A stretch of 64,000 bases of DNA from Diphasiastrum complanatum (lineage: Eukaryota > Streptophyta > Lycopodiopsida > Lycopodiales > Lycopodiaceae), in assembly GCA_029204225.1 (NCBI GenBank), contig CM055104.1, positions 40,825,929 through 40,889,928 of the forward strand, in the 5' to 3' direction. Positions 46,633-58,740 of this stretch are shown here, piece after piece (within the stretch, counting starts at the first letter, position 1; every line of letters starts with the position of its first letter). The translations under genes and the position numbers were made by a program. A model generated the notes under the pieces. It worked only from the letters and a program-made list of their open reading frames with translations. It ran no database searches and was not told where the DNA came from.

Positions 46633-49600
46633 GGACTAGTCAAAAAGCCATCAGGCTGGTTCGAATTGGTCCCTAACAGTTCGATGGTTCGAATTGCGGT
46701 TCACTGTTCGAACCGTGGTTTGTTGCAACATTGGGAGGCATGCACTTTTTTACTTTGCAAGAATGATCAAGTGGAAACAAAACACCATTATCTTTTGAAA
46801 TGAGGCCACTTACATCCAATTTGTGAGGAATTCAAGAAAACGATCTATTTGCCTCTTCTTTGGCTTGCCGTCACAACCTATTGCCTGCCTCCTTTTTCTC
46901 TTGCCTCTCATTCTTTATTGTTTGTTCCCCTTCCTCTTTTCCCCCTACCCCTAGCTGCTTTTAAACCTTCCTAGTCCCGCTTGTTGGTCCCCCATTTCCG
47001 AAATAATGTGACCCTGGACCAAGATTTTGCTGACCGATAAATCTAGCTAGGCATTGGGGGCAAGCAGAGTTAGGTTTATCACAAGTAACGACCCCATGAG
47101 GTTGTCTAACAAGTTGTTAAAGATGCAGGATTGAGAACTATCGTCATAGGCCTGGCCTTTAGTGTTGGAGTATCAGGACGTGATGAGACATTGATTGGAA
47201 AATTGCTGGAGTGAGCATGTGGGTCACTATGCCATGTCAGGGAACCTTGAGTGAGCACGTTTTTAGGCGACAACAAGAATTGGCTAAGGCCAAATTGATG
47301 TTAACGAGATTAGATGACTAAATATTGGAATAGAAGGTAGTGCCTTAAAATAAGGTTCTAAGGTTGGTAGGACATGACAACAAAAAAAAAAAAAATTATT
47401 ACACATCGTATTACTTTTACAATAGTGACTCATGATCTAGAGCAAGGTGCTTTTGGGAGTGAAGTAAGCATGTCATCTTGTTGGTGGTGAGATGGTGAGC
47501 ACCTTAACAGATTATATCAGCAATGTTTGCTCTCAATGACTTCCACTTGCTACTCCCAAGTAGTTATTAAGGATGACAAAAGCAAAACTGTGAGTTGACT
47601 CTAAAAGAAACATTATGGTATGATGGTCTAAGCATGCGCACATTAGAGAAAATTTGAACACAAAAGGGGCCTTTCAAAAAGATACTTTTTATTTTTTTTC
47701 TCAAAAGTTTCTTCCACATGGTCCAATCAAAACAATCAAATTTGAAATCTACGTAATGTAGCTCCTTCAAATTGATTTTCTTTTCTTTTTAAAAGAAAAA
47801 AGATTTTATTTTAGTATTTTACATTGCCAAGAAATTGTCATCCTATGTGGCAATTCTTATAGGGCCCTTTCCAAGGCCAAATCTTCTCTAATGTGAGGTC
47901 CACAACTAGGTGGCCTTGTGGCTACCTTGTTGATGGATGTATGCTCTCCCTTGAGATTGTGGAGGAAAGACTTAAAAAACTATCGTCGATTGACTAGCTA
48001 GGACAACCCAACAACAACAACAAATTTGGGGCTTGATTTGTTAGCCTTAATTTTATTTTTTCTTGTGAACTGGTGTGGACTGTTCAACATCTTTGTACTC
48101 CCAACAACAGTTAGTTGGGCAGGGAAGTATCACCGTTCCTTTTGGCTTCATATTTTGCTCGTTCCTATTTCAAGTCATAAAAAAAATATTTCATGTTAAC
48201 AACTCCAAACTAGATGATGCAAGAGGCACAATGAGCTGCAATAGTCCTGGTTGGATAGTGAACCTTAGTATAGAGTACAATCAATATTAGTTATGTCAAA
48301 AACATGAATCCAAAAAAAAGCCTCTTAAAATTTATCAAAGCATGTGGCCAGATTGGTTGTCCATTGAAGTAGAGCTTAGATTGGTGCAACAAGGTCTCAA
48401 TAACTAGACATTTTCCCAATACTTGCTAATCTAGCAAGTTTCACAAAAATCAAATATTGCCTTTTCGTTTATGCATAATTTGGCATGGACTCTGCACATT
48501 AGTGTGGAAGACGCTCTACTCTGACAATACATAGGATCGAGATGAACAAGCTCACTGAAAGATATCTACAAAGGGGCTAGAAGTTATTCACTAGTAGGAT
48601 GCTTATATAAATCTGTGCCATATACCTAGTTTGAGCAAGAGTGAGGCTTGAGTGCTCATGGTATGGGATGCTAGCGACTTGGAGCCAAGATGCTCAACCT
48701 AGGGTAATCAATCGTCACTAGTTCCATAGTTGAAAGTGGATCATGTTATATCCTATTGAGTCAACAATCCAGACCTCAGTGTGTTGTGGACGAATGTTAG
48801 AGTACTTTCAAAAGGGTACTTAGTTGTCCTTTATTCACCTCACCTCTTAGCTTCGTCAAGGAGGACATTATCTAAAAGTGGATCTCATATCACATTTGTG
48901 TGCATTGTAGCAATGCTGGAGTTTGGAGAGAATCTTCAAGCTAGATCTGGAGTGCCATAGGACGAAGCTCTACATGCTAGTAATCGGAAAGTAAGCTATG
49001 CAAGTCTTGCACCTAGTACCTCGGTCATGATGCAATGGCAGATGGCGCAATTGTGAATCTAGCCAAGATGATTGTAGATTGGTATAGAGGAATTCTGTAG
49101 AGAAAAGTTAGTCGGGGTCGTACTTTGGACTTTGCAATTTTCATTGCAGATCTAGTTAGCATCCTTCCTAAGTAGTTGCTCTCTTGTTGGATCAGTTATG
49201 AAATAGTAACACTATAGTATGGTGTGGCTATGAAGTACATAAAGAACTAGGCCTTGGGACCTCATTATCAATGGTTATTTGATTACAAGGTAGCTCTTAG
49301 TCTAAATAAACTTAGCCTCAACTTGGTATCCAACTCGCTCATATAGTTCGATCAAGGCTTTCAACAACTACAATACTAGTAACTACAGTATTATATATGG
49401 AGGATTCAAAATATTGTTATAGCTGTAACTTTCTATTGGATATGCTTATGCATTGCACATTATTGAAATATGCTTATGGATTGCCTTTTCCTTATGTGAT
49501 ATACGTTTTACCAATGAAAAATAGTATGATTTAAGTCGTCATTTGTGGATACAACTACACCACAACAAAGATACACACTGAATGTACTTTCCCAAAATAA

Positions 49601-50022
49601 AATGCCACGTTTTCTTGAAGTGCTCCTTGTTTGCTTCTTCTAACAAGTATAAACTCAAAGGTAGATTCTATTGTCTTAGTTAATAAATATACATGTCCAC
49701 TTTTTTCAATAACTACATTTTCCTTTATCTTTATTGCAGGTATTCAAAGCTTGTTGGGATGCATGCAACTGAAGAAAAATATCGCTTGTATCATGCACAA
49801 TCACTTTACAAAGTACATAATCTTGTGGAGAGCAAGGATATATAAGTTCCTTTCTATTTGTCAAATCTATCATGACCCTTATAAGAAATCTTTTTGCAAT
49901 CTTTTTTTTGTAGGCCGGAATGCTTGTTGATGCTCATAAGGCATGCATGACCATTGAAGGGAAACATAATGATATCAAGAATTTGCAAGCTTGCATAAGA
50001 TATGACGAAGGTGACTTTGCTG
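43594..50022 (+). CDS. IFT70: intraflagellar transport protein IFT70 (TTC30/fleer/DYF-1), exons 1-4, 3' incomplete
   Basis: IFT70 is a tetratricopeptide-repeat subunit of the IFT-B core that carries cargo along cilia and flagella. Exons: 43594-43664, 43843-43947, 49740-49812, 49914-50022, all GT-AG with compatible phases, giving 119 codons plus one base. The start ATG gives MTWGQVTATIYGFIRDAKYT, followed by LEEQLHLLPDSQAALSLLGY and CHYFAGDYVAAASM (the LSLLGYCYY core of vertebrate TTC30), then EEKYRLYHAQSLYK and a helix pair ending CIRYDEGDFAG. These are the first TPR helices in the right order; the family is about 650 residues, so roughly 80% is missing. Intron 2 is 5.8 kb and holds the (CT)40 array and an LTR candidate. 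Later exons were not seen up to 64000, so the next intron is huge or the gene is truncated. From family knowledge, the gene is retained in plants with swimming sperm. Confidence 0.93.
44913..45358 (+). repeat. possible orphan 5' LTR in IFT70 intron 2
   Basis: The stretch begins TGTTGGGGTTGA and ends TTACA just before TGGTATCATAGAGCC (45360), a near match to the initiator tRNA-Met primer site. No coding interior follows. Its 105-codon plus frame (44929-45246) has no recognisable motif. Confidence 0.5.
46547..46627. repeat. (CT)40 microsatellite in IFT70 intron 2
   Basis: 81 bases of uninterrupted CT on the plus strand. The serine-leucine frame over it is an artefact. Confidence 0.97.
46628..49739 (+). 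other. remainder of IFT70 intron 2, nothing recognised
   Basis: No gene, RNA or intact repeat seen. It contains a 13-base A run near 47382 and several short frames without motifs. The intron closes with TTTATTGCAG before exon 3. Confidence 0.5.
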
Positions 50023-52290
50023 GTAATGTCTATAGTGCTTTGTCCTTAATTTTTCAACAATGAAGTGTATAATCTTATGCTTAGAATACATCTTTGTATT
50101 GATTCTTTTAAGCCATTGTCATAACTAGAGAGCTTTGAAAAGTGGGCATAGAAAGGTTATGTCATTATGTATTCATCCTTAATCTGATCAATCGTACAAC
50201 ATAATATAAGGATAAGCTTTGTAATCTAATATGTTATTGTTATGTTTGCGTCTGGTTCAAAGGATTTGGAATAATTCTTGACGTGGATATACGGTACTCT
50301 AGTGTACGAGTTTATTAAATATGCCTCGTCATTCCGAACCATGCTAGAAATTTAATTAATAACCTTGTGAGGGCCCAGGCACTCCAATTACGACATGTGG
50401 AGAAGTGCATGGTGATTGACAATTTTTATGCATGCTGAGGAGATCAAAAGCAAATGAGTGTGGATTTAGTGAAGATCAGGGTCCTGGAAGGAATATTCTT
50501 AGGCTCCAGGGGTCTATATATACCTACAAGAACTCGCCTTCCTCCACTTCCAGATTCCAGTTTTTAGTTTCCAGAAACCTCTCCTCTGCTATATTTAGTC
50601 AATGTGGCTCGGGGGTGAAGCTAATTGGGGTTTGACTTTCAGTTTTTTACTTGGTTGGGTGGTTTGGCTCCACTCCACTCCTTTTGGTAGCAGGATCTTA
50701 AGGATCTACACTTGGTGATCTTTATAGTTATATATATTATATAATAACCATAGTCCCTAGACGACATGATTCTTAGAGGGCATGAAAAATATGATACATG
50801 GAACTTGGTTATGTTATGTAACTTCTCTTAAGAGTAACCTTACCTTGGATTCAAACCTGCACTCTGCGTGTATTCTAGAACGACGAGCAAAGTTTTCTCT
50901 AGCCCTCATTCTTTCGATCATTGATCCACCACATTCCTCTAGCTCATTCATTGTCCAACCATCTCTCAATTGAAAGAATGCTAATCTAGAAGCTTGCTAC
51001 TGCACCATTGCTCCCCCACCCACCTCCCCTTTCCCTATCACTATCTCGTTGGCTCTGTTTTTACCTCATTGCTGTCCCACCTTTTCCCATTTGTTCAAAA
51101 ATCGCTACCCTACCAGCTCCTCATTCCTTGCTCACTGCCCCACACAACTCAAACCTCAATACTCTCCCTTGAAAGAACATCCATGCATGTTATACATGTG
51201 GAAACCAAAATCCTAAATTTGAGTGCTATGGTAGGTCCATCCATCCTTCTTGCTTTTGCAACTACAACTATGCGCATTATACCACCAACATCCAATCATA
51301 AAACATCACATCACCTCATCGTTGGAGGAGAAGAGGAAGGAGACAGAGACAACTTGAGGAAAAGCTAGAAATTTTCAAATGGCATCACTCGCATAAGAAT
51401 ACAAAAGATTTATATTGTGGGAGCTGCGTAGAATGTCATACTAGAGCCTCTATATCTACAACATTGTGATGGAATTGGCCTTGTATGGGAACCATGTGTG
51501 CCTTGATTATTTTTTGATACTTGTGAAATATGTAGACCTTGTAGTAGTTGTATAGTTTTAAGTTTCTATGGACGACATGACATGGTTTTATTTCCACCCA
51601 AATCTCATGACTGTCTTTTGCCCTAGAATTTCTTGAAGCTTCCCTTCCCTTTCAAATTCGCTATCCTCTTCTTAGATTGACTCATAAAGTGTTGGACTTT
51701 GTTGCAATAGTAAACGCTTCGCCTCCTTAGAAAAAATAGTCAAAATTTTACTTGCCATGTATGAGATTTCATGCCATTGAACTTCTCAAGTTGAATTTGT
51801 GATTCCTTAATTTGATATCACAAAAAGTAGCTCATTTTCATGAAAATCCACACCCTTCCCCACCCCCTCTTTTATCAATGCATAGTTTTCAAGTTATAGC
51901 AATTAACCTAAAACTTGAATATAGTGAGAACTAGATGCTCAAATCTTTAGCCATTTTTCTTGGACTCGAACTTTTAAATAGCTAGGAAAGTTGCTTATGA
52001 AGGATACAAATTTTAATTCGAACGGCTGACCCACCACTAATCTGCTTGAAACAAAATTTCAATCTGAAATATATTGAACTTAACAGCTCCATTAAAAAAA
52101 TTACAAAAAAAAAAAACACACCAACAAAACTCGATGAAAACAAGTTTTGAAGGGCTTGAAGGCTGAAATTAAAGTTTTGGCACTTCACTGAAGGTCTAAA
52201 CAATATCACTTCAATTTGAAATTTTGCTGCACTTTACTAGCCTTCATAGTTCAGAAAACCTCACCTTTCAAACTTCAACAAGACTAAGAG
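50023..52290. other. probable start of IFT70 intron 4, nothing recognised
   Basis: Begins GTAATG after exon 4. Frames at 50782-50973 and 50994-51368 are open but match nothing I know. No TPR-like sequence continuing IFT70 was found here. Confidence 0.45.
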
Positions 52291-52892
52291 CAATAATGAG
52301 TCTTCACTTTGAAGTTGTCCCTTGAAGTATTCCAAATTGTAATGTACCTTCAATAGGCCTTGCTACCCTCTTTGCAGAGTGACCTTGCTTAGGCTTAGCC
52401 ATAAATTGACTAACCATACTAACAACATATGCATTATATGTAGAAGTTAAATAGATCAAGCTTCCAACAAGCTGTCTATATAATGATTCATCTACATCTT
52501 GATCTTCCTTAACTTTAGTAAGCTTACATCCATTATCATATGATGTAGATACAGGATTGCAATCTGACATATTAAAAGATTGAGAAATGAAAAGACCATG
52601 TTCCTTTCTCCACACCTCAATCCCAAGGAAGTATTTTAGTGACCCAAAATCTTTCATATTAGACTCTGATGAGGGATCTTAATATCCCAAATCAAACCCC
52701 TATCCAACCTTTCTCCAAACTTGTGTTGACAAGATCATCCACATACATTACTACAATAATAATATGACGATCCCTAACCAAAACATAAAGTGTAGGCTCT
52801 GGACTACTCCTTTGAAAATCAATCTCCTCAAAGTATCTATCAATCCTCGTGTACCATGCCCCTGGGGTGCTTGCTTAAGTTCGTACCTTGTC
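52291..52892 (-). mobile_element. Ty1/copia RT remnant, minus strand, left part (split by the gypsy insertion)
   Basis: Minus-strand translation gives KQAPxxWYTRIDRYFEE at the right, then VLVRDRHIIIVVMYVDDL (catalytic YVDD), MKDFGSLKYFLGIEVWR and DESLYRQLVGSLIYLTSTYN. The last five bases before the gypsy LTR (52888-52892) are TTGTC. The sequence resumes at 59099 with the QDKVCKLDK segment that precedes LKQAP in copia RT. Confidence 0.88.
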
Positions 52893-53250
52893 TGTTACGA
52901 GCTCGTAACCAGTGCCGAACCCTAGAGAACACAGATAGGTCAGATACCACAGTCAGGGTCGTGTCCAGCGTACATGACCAACAGGGCAAGACAGTGTGAG
53001 TAGTGTGCCCCAGCACGGTCCATAGCCATGGCGGGCCTAACACAGCCTAGGGACCCTGTCAGCAGGATAGGGCCCCCAGTTGGGTCCCGACGTGCAGTCG
53101 GCCACGTCAGTGCCACGTGGCCGACACTTGGCAGTAGCATGCTACCAGTCCTCACACTGGGCTAGGAGGGGCTTACTCTATATCAGGGAGTAGGCAAGGT
53201 TGGGTGGATCAGTTAGTGTTTGCCCTACTGTGGTGTTAGGATCTATTACA
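52893..53250 (+). repeat. 5' LTR of the young gypsy element
   Basis: TGTTACGAG ... CTATTACA, 358 bp. It includes a TATA-like CTCTATATC near 53177 for element transcription and GC-rich sequence upstream. It pairs with 58741-59098. Confidence 0.98.
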
Positions 53251-53251
53251 C

Positions 53252-53264
53252 TGGTATCAGAGCC
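53252..53264 (+). other. primer-binding site of the young gypsy element
   Basis: TGGTATCAGAGCC, a perfect complement to the 3' end of the plant initiator tRNA-Met, one base after the LTR. Confidence 0.95.
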
Positions 53265-53941
53265 ATCTCCATCCTAGGGAGTTCAGGACAGTAGTAGAGA
53301 AAGCTATCAGAAGATAGGAAGTGTTTCTCAGATTCTCAGAGAGGAATAGAGGAGGAGGATCGCTGTAGGAGAAGCCTTCAAACTTCTGATTTCCACTGAG
53401 AAATCACAGTAGCAAGGAGTCAGATTCCAAGTGTAGGTAACTCGCTGAAAAAACAGCTGTTTCCCACTGAGTTGAGAGGATTCTCTATAGTTTTCCCAGC
53501 GAAATTAGAGTAGGAAGAAGCCAGCACCTCCATCGCTGTACAGTCAGAGACCTACATCCGATTTCCAGGGAAAAAGTTACTGGTTCTCAACGAGTTTGAA
53601 GCCAAAAAGGAGCAGGGCCAGCGCTGCCAGTACTTCTGAAAATCTGGTTTTTCAACAAGTTTTTGGGCCCCAACGTCAGAGATTTGGAGCAAGAGAATTC
53701 CTATCAGACCAGCGAGCTACTATCATCAAAAAACCGGGAAATTTAGCACCGTTTTGAAGCTTCAAACTGGCATTTTTCGGAACAGCAGGTCTGAAATTTT
53801 GGGGAAAAGAGCTGAAAGGGTTCCTCTTCATTCTTTCTTTGGAAGTACAGTCCTCAGAAACAGCTAAGTCATCTTTCCTTTCCCTTGTACAGTTGTAAAT
53901 TAGTCTTTTAGAGTTAAGGTAGCTCTCTTTCAGTTTCGAAG

Positions 53942-55519
53942 ATGACCACTCCTCAGGGACCTGATCAACCCCAGGAGAGAGGCTTCGACGAACTTGAAAC
54001 AGAAGCCTTGGCTTACAGAAAAGGGAAGGAACCCATGGAAGTAGAAGAACAGGAACAGTTCGCCGAAGAACTTGACGAACTGGTTACCAAGGAGCAGTTC
54101 CTCCAATTGGTAACAGAAGTGGATGAACTGAAGCTGGCATTAGCCAATTTCAAGTCCAGTGTGGACGACTCGTTCGCTGAACTCAAAAACTTGATTTTGA
54201 GCTCCGCGAAAGGAAGACTTCCCTCCACTTCTCAGTTATCCCCTTCTCCACTTCCATCAGTTTCGGGTGAGACTTTACGGTCTCACCCCAATGTTTTTAA
54301 AGATTTAAAGCCTCCTACTTTTAATGGGGAAGAGAAGGATAGAAATGCAGATATTCTACAAACCTTCCTCAGCAAATGGAAGAACATTCATGCTCTTAAA
54401 CAGACCCCTGACCATTTGCAAGCAATTGAGGCCAGTCTTTCTTTAGGGCCTATGGCCTATAAGTGGTGGTTAAATCTCCAGGAGACTGGGCAGACTCCCC
54501 GGTCATGGAAAGCTTTTGAAGAAGCTTTCCTAAGAGAATTTCTACCAGAGAATGAACTTGATAGAGCCTGGGAAGCCTGGGAAAGAACAGTAATGGACAA
54601 GTCCCTCATCCAATATATCTCGCAGTATCGAGAGGCAATTTTAAAGATTAAAAATATGGATGACTATCAAAAAATCAGGGGATTTGTCCGTGGCCTCAAA
54701 GATGAATATAAAGTAGAGGTCCAGAGAAACTCGCCTACTACCCTGGAGCAAGCTCTCAGATATGCTCAAATCTATGATGATTCAGTGGGTAGGAAGAGAG
54801 CGAGACAGCAACCACTTTCTGAGCAGCTTCCTCAGAAAGACTTTCAATTTAAAAAGAAATTTTTAAAAAGAAAGAAAGAAGATAAATTTAAAGGTGAAGC
54901 TCCTCAGAAACGCCCTTCACACATACAGCCCTTAAAACCAGATGATTTTGAGAAAGCCAAACAAGAACGTTTGTGCTTTGTGTGTATGGGCAAGGGACAC
55001 ACAGTCAGACAGTGTCCCAAGGGGCCTTTCACTAAAAAAGATAAGAAAGATAAAAAACAAGTTCATCTTGTTCAGACTGTATGTTTCCCCAGTGACTCGG
55101 CAGCTTCCGAGATCAAAGTGTATCATGAAGATCATGAACACTGTTGCCAGCTGACCTCTGCAATGCTAGCGAGACCCTTCAGCTTTGGGCCGCATGACCT
55201 AGTACGTATGCATGGGAAAGTTGGTAACCAGTTAGTAAGAGTCATGGTTGATGATGGGGCAACCCATAATTTCATCAACCACACCCTGGTTAAAAAGCTT
55301 AAACTACCAGAAGTACCTAGTCAGCATAGGTACATAGTTTCATTAGCTAAGGGTGAAGATAAAAAAATATGGGAAACTATGGTAAGTAAGTTAAATCTTG
55401 GTATTCAGGGGTACCAAGATCAAATAAACTTTCAGATAATGCACCTGGATCGAACAGACATTGTTCTCGGGAGAGATTGGCTCTACAGTTTAGGACCTTC
55501 CCTCCACAGAAACTATTAG
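53942..55519 (+). CDS. gag: gypsy gag-protease (525 codons)
   Basis: Gag assembles the virus-like particle, and the protease matures the polyprotein. The N-terminus is acidic and coiled-coil-like (residues 15-80). The capsid domain follows (DLKPPTFNGEEKDRNADILQ near residue 120, then AYKWWLNLQETG and WKAFEEAFLREF). Next is a Lys-rich basic region and a zinc knuckle with C345, C348, H353 and C358 (CFVCMGKGHTVRQC). A retropepsin is centred at residues 437-439 and ends with a DIVLGRDWL motif. Its active site reads Asp-Asp-Gly where retropepsins normally have Asp-Ser/Thr-Gly. The frame ends at UAG (55517-55519) and continues in the same frame as pol. The ATG at 53942 is the first long-frame start after the leader. 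Confidence 0.95.
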   Translation: MTTPQGPDQPQERGFDELETEALAYRKGKEPMEVEEQEQFAEELDELVTKEQFLQLVTEVDELKLALANFKSSVDDSFAELKNLILSSAKGRLPSTSQLSPSPLPSVSGETLRSHPNVFKDLKPPTFNGEEKDRNADILQTFLSKWKNIHALKQTPDHLQAIEASLSLGPMAYKWWLNLQETGQTPRSWKAFEEAFLREFLPENELDRAWEAWERTVMDKSLIQYISQYREAILKIKNMDDYQKIRGFVRGLKDEYKVEVQRNSPTTLEQALRYAQIYDDSVGRKRARQQPLSEQLPQKDFQFKKKFLKRKKEDKFKGEAPQKRPSHIQPLKPDDFEKAKQERLCFVCMGKGHTVRQCPKGPFTKKDKKDKKQVHLVQTVCFPSDSAASEIKVYHEDHEHCCQLTSAMLARPFSFGPHDLVRMHGKVGNQLVRVMVDDGATHNFINHTLVKKLKLPEVPSQHRYIVSLAKGEDKKIWETMVSKLNLGIQGYQDQINFQIMHLDRTDIVLGRDWLYSLGPSLHRNY

Positions 55520-58500
55520 GAGAACACCCTCAGCTTTCAGTATAAAGGCCGAGAGATCCAGTTGCATGGGGAGCATGATGTTCCCAACAGCCCTATGGTC
55601 TGCAGTTCAGAGCTCTGTCAGCTAATCGGAGACGAAGACCATCAGGTATTCTTATGTGACTTTCAGTTTATTCCTGAAGTTTCTATTTCCAGTTCTATTC
55701 AACAGAAAATCAGTAAATTAGAAACTTTATTGTCTAAATTTAAAGATGTTTTTCCTGAAGATTTGCCACATGGTTTACCACCTAGCAGAGAGGTAGATCA
55801 TGTAATAAACCTAGTACCAGGTACAGCACCTGTTTCTAAACCTCCGTATCGGGTCAGCCGAACAGAGGATGAAGAAATAACTAGGCAGTTAACAGACTAT
55901 CTTGGGAAAGGCCAAATTCAGACCAGTAGTTCACCATGGGCCTCACCAGTCCTATTGGTGAAAAAGAAAGAGGGGTCTATGCGTGTTTGCGTAGATTACA
56001 GAGCCCTCAATAAAGTCACAATTAAGAATAAATACCCTATGCCTCGGGCAGACGAGTTGTTTGATCAACTCGATGGGGCTAAGTTTTTCAGCAAAATAGA
56101 TCTCAGATCGGGATATCATCAAGTCCGTATAAAATCGGAAGATGTCTCGAAAACAGCTTTTAGGACTCGTCACGGTCATTATGAGTTTAAGGTGATGCCA
56201 TTTGGGCTCACAAATGCTCCAGCTACCTTTATGACCTTGATGAACAGTGTCCTCAGACCATACTTGGGTAAGTTTGTAGTCGTATTTTTAGATGACATCC
56301 TCGTCTACAGCAAAACGAGGAAGGAGCATCTAAAACACCTTAGAAAGGTGTTTCGACTGCTCAAAAAGCATAAGCTTTATGCTAAACAATCCAAGTGTGA
56401 ATTCTTCGTTGAAGAAGTAGCATATTTGGGTCACATTATCTCTTCAGATGGGATTAAGATGGACCCAAATAAGGTTAAAGCCATACTCAGCTGGCTGAGA
56501 CCTCAGAATATTTTGGAACTTCAAATCTTTCTTGGTCTGGCGGGATATTACAGACGATTTGTCAAGGAATATGCTCAGATAGCAGTCCCTATGACAAATC
56601 TCCTTAAGGGGAAGGGAAAGGAGTTCATTTGGGAGTCCGCACAACAGGAGAGCTTTGATGCTCTCAAAACAGCCTTAGCTACAGCACCAGTCTTAAAAGT
56701 CGTCGACCCCAATCAGCCATTTGTGGTCGAAACAGATGCTAGCGACTTTGCAGTAGGCGCTGTGCTAACTCAGGGTGGACGACCAGTTGCGTTCGAGAGT
56801 AAAAAACTCGAGCCAGCTCAGACTAGGTACAGTGCCTATGAAAAGGAACTCTTTTCTATAGTCCATGCCCTTAAGACTTGGAGGCATTATTTGTATGGTG
56901 CCAACTTTGAGGTCCTGACAGACCATGAGAGTCTCAGATACCTTTGCAATCAACCTGAGCTTAGAGGTCGGAAAGCTCGTTGGGCAGAGTTGATGCAAGA
57001 GTTTGACATGTCTATCAGATATAGACGTGGAAAATTCAATACAGTAGCAGATGCCCTTAGCAGAATGCCTATGATAAACGAGCTGAGTTTTACTCAGATT
57101 CGTAATGAGTTACTCGAGTCCTTGAGAGGGAAATGCCAGCATGATGCATTCTTCTCTATTATCTGGAACTCAGTCCAGAACAGACAGTTACAGACTCCAG
57201 AACCAGTTCCCGGGGCTGGTGCCAGTTCATCCAAGAATACGGCAGCTTCCGTTGAGGATGATGATGAGTCCGAGTATACGTCATCAGATGACGTTGAGGA
57301 TTCTGAGCCTGTATCACCCAAGCAAACCCCAGTGGTTGAGGGTCAGTTGACTCAAGGATTCAAATGGAAACAGTATTCCATTCAGGATGAGTACTTGCTC
57401 TATAGAGATAGAGTATGTGTCCCCAATTCAGAGGATTATAGGCAGCAGGTCCTATATGAATGTCATGACAATCCTAGCGCGGGACACCCAAGCATACAGA
57501 AGACCTATGAGCTTCTTCGTAGGCAATTTTTCTGGCCCAGTATGAAAAAGGACGTCCACCAGTATGTAACCAGTTGCCAGAAATGTCAAGTAAATAAAGC
57601 AGAGCGTTTAAAGGCAGGAGGGTTGTTGCATCCCTTAGAAATACCAGCTGGTAAATGGGAGAGTATATCCATGGATTTTATAGTAGGCCTGCCTAAAACC
57701 CAAAAGGGTAATGACGCTATATGGGTCACAGTTGACCGTCTGACCAAAATGGCTCATTTTATTCCGACCAAAACAACTGTTAGAGCTCCAGAGTTAGCGA
57801 GGTTGTTTGTAGACGGGCTATTTAAATTGTACGGTCTACCTTCCGGCATAGTCAGCGACCGGGACAGTAAGTTTACTGGAAATTTTTGGAAGGCAGTATT
57901 CCATCATCTCCATACTAAACTTAATATGAGTACCACCGACCATCCACAGACGGACGGTCAAACAGAAAGGGTAAATCAAGTGCTGGAGGATATGCTTCGT
58001 GCATACGTCAGCAAGAGGCAGACTAATTGGGAGGAGTATCTCTCGATATTAGAGTTTGCTTACAACAGTACCAAACATTCAGCTACGGGATACAGCCCAT
58101 TTATGCTGATGTACGGTTTTCAGCCACGCTCACCCACAGCTGTAGGGTTTAAACAAGAAAAAGTTGAAGCAGCCAGAAACTTTTTAGAAGACCTAAAACA
58201 GATGATAGAACATGCTAAGCGTAGCATTAGACAATCCCAGGATCGAGCCAGGCATTATGCAGATCCACACAGACGGGATGTGCAGTTCTCCACTGGTGAG
58301 AAAGTCTACTTGAGAGTCCCAGTTGACTCTAAAACCCTCAAATCAGGAGTGTGTGCTAAGTTGTCTCCAAGGTATTGTGGTCCCTTTACCATCAGTAGGA
58401 GACTAGGCGAGGTCACCTATGAACTAGAACTCCCACACAGCAGTAAGGTTTTTCCAGTTTTTCATGTAGGTCAGTTACGAAAAGCCTTAACCAGATCAGA

Positions 58501-58729
58501 TAATCTGGTAGGGGACAGTGTTCTAGTTCTCCCATTGGATCCTCAACAACCTCCACATGAACCAGAGGAAATTCTTGATAGTAGAGAGACGCAGACTCGT
58601 CATACTCTATACCGAGAATATCTGGTTAAGTGGAATGATCAGCCTGTTGAGAATGCCACTTGGGAAAGAGGCAGCGTCCTTCGCAAGATTTTTCCAGACT
58701 TTGTCTTAGAGGACCAAGACGGTTCTTAA
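55520..58729 (+). CDS. pol: gypsy pol: reverse transcriptase, RNase H, integrase, chromodomain
   Basis: It is in the same frame as gag, starting right after the UAG; no Met codon is obvious at the beginning, so expression needs stop readthrough or the frame is broken. [32 protein letters not shown], and catalytic FLDD with Asp codons at 56291-56296. RNase [16 protein letters not shown] and DHESLRYL. Integrase: zinc-binding HHCC ([31 protein letters not shown]), core [21 protein letters not shown] and [15 protein letters not shown], giving D-D-E. The C-terminus has [20 protein letters not shown] and then a chromodomain ([19 protein letters not shown]) that classes it as a chromovirus. It ends at TAA 58727-58729. 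Confidence 0.95.
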   Translation, partial: ENTLSFQYKGREIQLHGEHDVPNSPMVCSSELCQLIGDEDHQVFLCDFQFIPEVSISSSIQQKISKLETLLSKFKDVFPEDLPHGLPPSREVDHVINLVPGTAPVSKPPYRVSRTEDEEITRQLTDYLGKGQIQTSSSPWASPVLLVKKKEGSMRVCVDYRALNKVTIKNKYPMPRADELFDQLDGAKFFSKIDLRSGYHQVRIKSEDVSKTAFRTRHGHYEFKVMPFGLTNAPATFMTLMNSVLRPYLGKFVVVFLDDILVYSKTRKEHLKHLRKVFRLLKKHKLYAKQSKCEFFVEEVAYLGHIISSDGIKMDPNKVKAILSWLRPQNILELQIFLGLAGYYRRFVKEYAQIAVPMTNLLKGKGKEFIWESAQQESFDALKTALATAPVLKVVDPNQPFVVETDASDFAVGAVLTQGGRPVAFESKKLEPAQTRYSAYEKELFSIVHALKTWRHYLYGANFEVLTDHESLRYLCNQPELRGRKARWAELMQEFDMSIRYRRGKFNTVADALSRMPMINELSFTQIRNELLESLRGKCQHDAFFSIIWNSVQNRQLQTPEPVPGAGASSSKNTAASVEDDDESEYTSSDDVEDSEPVSPKQTPVVEGQLTQGFKWKQYSIQDEYLLYRDRVCVPNSEDYRQQVLYECHDNPSAGHPSIQKTYELLRRQFFWPSMKKDVHQYVTSCQKCQVNKAERLKAGGLLHPLEIPAGKWESISMDFIVGLPKTQKGNDAIWVTVDRLTKMAHFIPTKTTVRAPELARLFVDGLFKLYGLPSGIVSDRDSKFTGNFWKAVFHHLHTKLNMSTTDHPQTDGQTERVNQVLEDMLRAYVSKRQTNWEEYLSILEFAYNSTKHSATGYSPFMLMYGFQPRSPTAVGFKQEKVEAARNFLEDLKQMIEHAKRSIRQSQDRARHYADPHRRDVQFSTGEKVYLRVPVDSKTLKSGVCAKLSPRYCGPFTISRRLGEVTYELELPHSSKVFPVFHVGQLRKALTRSDNLVGDSVLVLPLDPQQPPHEPEEILDSRETQTRHTLYREYLVKWNDQPVENATWERGSVLRKIFPDFVLEDQDGS

Positions 58730-58740
58730 GGGGGAGGGAG
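58728..58740 (+). other. polypurine tract of the young gypsy element
   Basis: AAGGGGGAGGGAG directly upstream of the 3' LTR, overlapping the end of the pol stop codon. Confidence 0.95.

Noticed and set aside
46660-46730. Repeated GGTTCGAATT words that look like a tRNA T-loop
   Set aside because: No acceptor stem, anticodon arm or D-loop could be placed around them.
46495-46803. Open frame across the CT array
   Set aside because: Same reason: the SLSLSL run is repeat-derived, and the flanking codons have no recognisable domain.
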